A stretch of 7,741 nucleotides of DNA from Verrucomicrobiota bacterium. Its GTDB lineage: Bacteria > Verrucomicrobiota > Verrucomicrobiia > Limisphaerales > AV2. The DNA lies in contig QHOP01000295.1 in NCBI GenBank assembly GCA_003219345.1, positions 1 through 7,741 on the forward strand, read 5' to 3'. Below the pieces are notes generated by a model that was not told where the DNA came from, searched no databases, and was given only the letters and a program-made list of their open reading frames with translations. The position numbers and the translations under genes were made by a program. Of this stretch, positions 5,501 to 7,741 are shown one piece after another (the stretch's first letter is position 1; each line of letters begins with the position of its first letter).

Positions 5501-7741
5501 ATGCAAACACGTCGCTCTATGATGCCCCGGCCGGTGGCGGAAATCTTATGTTCCATCGTCAGTTCATGTTTGTTCGTGGCAATGGCATTCGCCGGTGACC
5601 CGACGGCGATGCTCGGATTCACGGCCCGAAATGCAGTGAATCAACGAGCGCTGGAAAAGAAATTCGATGCCCAGCTTGATCCCGCCGAACAGCGGGCGTG
5701 GCTTGAGCGCATGTCGGCCGAACCGAACCACGTCGGTTCGACACACAACAAGGCAAACGCCGACTTCATGCTCGAGCAATTTCGCGAATGGGGCTGGGAC
5801 GCGAAGATCGAAACGTTCTACGTGCTTTATCCCACACCGAAAACGCAGGCGCTGGAGTTGGTCGCGCCGGCGCGGTTTACCGCGCGCCTGCACGAGCCTG
5901 CTGTCGCGGGCGACCGCACGTCAGACAAGGCATCGGACGCGTTGCCTCCCTACCACGCTTACGGCGCCGATGGGGATGTGACCGCGGACCTGGTTTATGT
6001 GAACCAGGGCATGCCGGACGATTACAAGGAACTCGACCGGCGCGGCATCAGCGTGAAAGGCCGAATCGTAATCGCTCGTTACGGCGGCGGTTGGCGTGGT
6101 CTGAAGCCCAAGCTGGCCTACGAGCACGGCGCCATCGGCTGCATTATTTACTCGGACCCGGGCGACGACGGTTACTCGGCAGGCGACGTCTATCCAAAAG
6201 GCGCCTACCGGCCGCCTGAAGGGGTGCAGCGCGGGTCCGTCGCCGATATCACGATCTATTCCGGCGATCCTTTGACGCCCGACGTCGGCGCGACAAAGGA
6301 CGCGAGGCGCTTGTCGATTCAGGAGGCGAGGACCGTGCTCAAAGTCCCGGTAATGCCCATCTCGTACGCGGACGCCCAGCCGCTGTTGGCGGCGTTGGGC
6401 GGTCCGGTGGCGCCAGCCGATTGGCGCGGGGCCTTGCCCATCACCTACCACCTGGGGCCGGGCCCGGCCAGGGTCCATCTCGCAATCAACTCGGACTGGG
6501 GCCTGAAGCCGATCTACAACGTGATCGCGACGATTCCGGGGAGCGAACATCCCGACGAATGGGTGATTCGCGGCAATCACCACGACGGTTGGGTGTTTGG
6601 CGCCTGGGACCCGCTGGCGGCCAACGTCGTGCTGATGGCGGAAGCCAAGGCCATCGGCGCCCTGGTCAAGGAAGGTTGGAAACCGAAGCGCACGCTGGTC
6701 TATGCCAGTTGGGATGGCGAAGAACCTGGGTTGCTCGGCTCCACGGAATGGGTCGAAACCCACGCCGACGAACTGCGGCGGAAGGCGATCCTGTACGTGA
6801 ACTCCGATACCAACGGGCGCGGCTTCCTCCGGGCCGGCGGCAGCCACTCGCTGCAAACCCTGGTGAATCAGGTCGCCGCCGGAGTGCGTGATCCTCAGAC
6901 GGGCGCAACTGTGCTGGAGCGCCTCCGCGCGAAGATGCTGGTCGAGGGCAACGAAAAGGGAGCCGCGGAAGAGAACCGGAAGATCGGCAAACGGGTCGCT
7001 GCGGGTGCAGCCCCTCCGCTTCAGGCGCTCGGTTCCGGGTCCGATTACACTCCCTTCCTGCAACACCTCGGCATCGCGTCGCTGGACCTCCGTTACGGCG
7101 GCGAGGACAAAGACAGCGGCATTTATCATTCGGTCTATGACTCGTTCGATCACTACCTGCGGTTCGGCGATCCCGACTTCGCCTACGGCGTCGCTCTGGC
7201 TCAAACCATCGGTCATGTGATGTTGCGAGTGGCGAACGCCGACGCGCTGCCGCTGCGGTTCAGCGACTTCACGGACAACGTGGGGCAATATGTGGACGAA
7301 CTTCACAAGCTCGCGGACGACCTGCGCGAGCGCACCGACCAACAACACCGGCTGCTGGATGAACACGCCTTCAACCTCGCGGCGGACCCGACCGAGACCT
7401 ATCTGCCGCCCGAACGCGAATCGAGCGTGCCATTCCTCAATTTCGCGCCGCTCGACAACGCGCTGTTGAAGCTCAAGCAAAGTACCCAGACGTACGACGA
7501 AACCTGCGCAAAAGTCGTTGCATCGGACGTCAAGCTGCAGGGCGCACAGCTCACCCGATTGAACGGTCTGCTCAGAGGCATGGAGCAAACTCTCCTCCAT
7601 CCCCAGGGCCTGCCCGGTCGCGAGTGGTATCGCCACATGATCTACGCTCCCGGTATGCACACCGGGTACGGCGTGAAGACGCTTCCAGGCGTGCGCGAGG
7701 CCATCGAACAGCGCCGCTGGCCGGAAGTGGAGCAATACATG
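5501..7741 (+). CDS. Secreted M28 metallopeptidase, glutamate carboxypeptidase II-like, 3' end outside window
   Basis: The open frame gives 747 codons with no stop before the right edge; comparison with the family suggests only about 20 residues are missing. A signal peptide (hydrophobic core about residues 16-31, SCLFVAMAFA) indicates export. Then come a PA domain (about 165-270), the M28 peptidase domain (about 339-560) and a transferrin-receptor-like dimerisation domain (about 610 to the end). The two-zinc site is complete: H360 and D370 in NHHDGWVFGAWDP, the E407-E408 pair in DGEEPGLLGS, D436 in VNSDTNGRG and H543 in GIYHSVYDS. Four of these have the same mutual spacing as H377, D387, E424/E425 and D453 of human GCPII. 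The family removes C-terminal residues, often glutamate, from peptides; the substrate here is unknown. The start ATG at 5501 lacks a clear Shine-Dalgarno; ATGs at 5519 and 5522 are alternatives that keep the signal peptide. Confidence 0.9.
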   Translation, partial: MQTRRSMMPRPVAEILCSIVSSCLFVAMAFAGDPTAMLGFTARNAVNQRALEKKFDAQLDPAEQRAWLERMSAEPNHVGSTHNKANADFMLEQFREWGWDAKIETFYVLYPTPKTQALELVAPARFTARLHEPAVAGDRTSDKASDALPPYHAYGADGDVTADLVYVNQGMPDDYKELDRRGISVKGRIVIARYGGGWRGLKPKLAYEHGAIGCIIYSDPGDDGYSAGDVYPKGAYRPPEGVQRGSVADITIYSGDPLTPDVGATKDARRLSIQEARTVLKVPVMPISYADAQPLLAALGGPVAPADWRGALPITYHLGPGPARVHLAINSDWGLKPIYNVIATIPGSEHPDEWVIRGNHHDGWVFGAWDPLAANVVLMAEAKAIGALVKEGWKPKRTLVYASWDGEEPGLLGSTEWVETHADELRRKAILYVNSDTNGRGFLRAGGSHSLQTLVNQVAAGVRDPQTGATVLERLRAKMLVEGNEKGAAEENRKIGKRVAAGAAPPLQALGSGSDYTPFLQHLGIASLDLRYGGEDKDSGIYHSVYDSFDHYLRFGDPDFAYGVALAQTIGHVMLRVANADALPLRFSDFTDNVGQYVDELHKLADDLRERTDQQHRLLDEHAFNLAADPTETYLPPERESSVPFLNFAPLDNALLKLKQSTQTYDETCAKVVASDVKLQGAQLTRLNGLLRGMEQTLLHPQGLPGREWYRHMIYAPGMHTGYGVKTLPGVREAIEQRRWPEVEQYM

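Noticed and set aside
6456..6469. 14-bp perfect palindrome GGCCGGGCCCGGCC inside the peptidase gene
   Set aside because: It encodes an ordinary Gly-Pro stretch (GPGPA) in GC-rich codons and does not interrupt the family alignment.
5921..7735. A 604-codon open frame on the minus strand opposite the M28 peptidase
   Set aside because: It is antisense to a gene with a complete zinc site and signal peptide, has no recognisable motif, and is rich in Arg, Val and His as expected from the complement of GC-rich coding DNA.

Overview
The window looks like a piece of a GC-rich chromosome from a member of the Verrucomicrobiota, probably a Pedosphaera/Limisphaerales-like lineage. This is inferred from the style of the encoded proteins and from the dense, GC-rich palindromic intergenic repeats, which when read through give peptides such as TPSLSPSEGERVPEGRVRG. 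No rRNA or other marker fixes the taxonomy.

Layout. (1) Positions 1-1687, minus strand: an MFS transporter followed after about 40 bp by the 5' three quarters of a CDP-alcohol phosphatidyltransferase (pgsA type), which runs off the left edge. (2) Positions 1682-2313: a gene-free region holding a modular repeat array. Related 46-54 bp units, each bounded by GGTTCATGG and CCATGAACC, alternate with four strong hairpins of three unrelated families. The start codon of the MFS gene lies inside the first unit. (3) Positions 2326-3342, plus strand: a secreted seven-bladed YncE/YVTN-type beta-propeller protein. (4) Positions 3372-5396, minus strand: glutamyl-tRNA synthetase (gltX) followed by a RelE/ParE-type toxin-antitoxin pair, followed by a second, diverged copy of the last 45 or so codons of gltX. 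The toxin-antitoxin pair is thus bracketed by direct repeats of the gltX 3' end. (5) Positions 5501-7741, plus strand: a nearly complete secreted M28 metallopeptidase of the glutamate carboxypeptidase II type (PA, M28 and dimerisation domains), cut by the right edge.

The most notable region is gltX and what follows it. The gene carries an in-frame 57-60 bp palindromic insertion near codons 73-91. Close to its 3' end, around 4263-4271, the reading frame shifts, apparently with loss of some 15-20 codons. The final 63 codons are intact in the other frame. Downstream, antitoxin, toxin and the displaced gltX tail overlap by 4-bp GTGA and ATGA junctions, so the three could be translated in a coupled manner. 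The two gltX tails differ largely at synonymous sites, which points to an imported or old second tail and not to a fresh tandem duplication.

Functionally, the left operon is membrane-related (transport and phospholipid synthesis), gltX is translation, and the two plus-strand genes are exported proteins with no evident link to one another. Apart from the gltX/toxin-antitoxin arrangement, nothing in the window forms an obvious multi-gene pathway.
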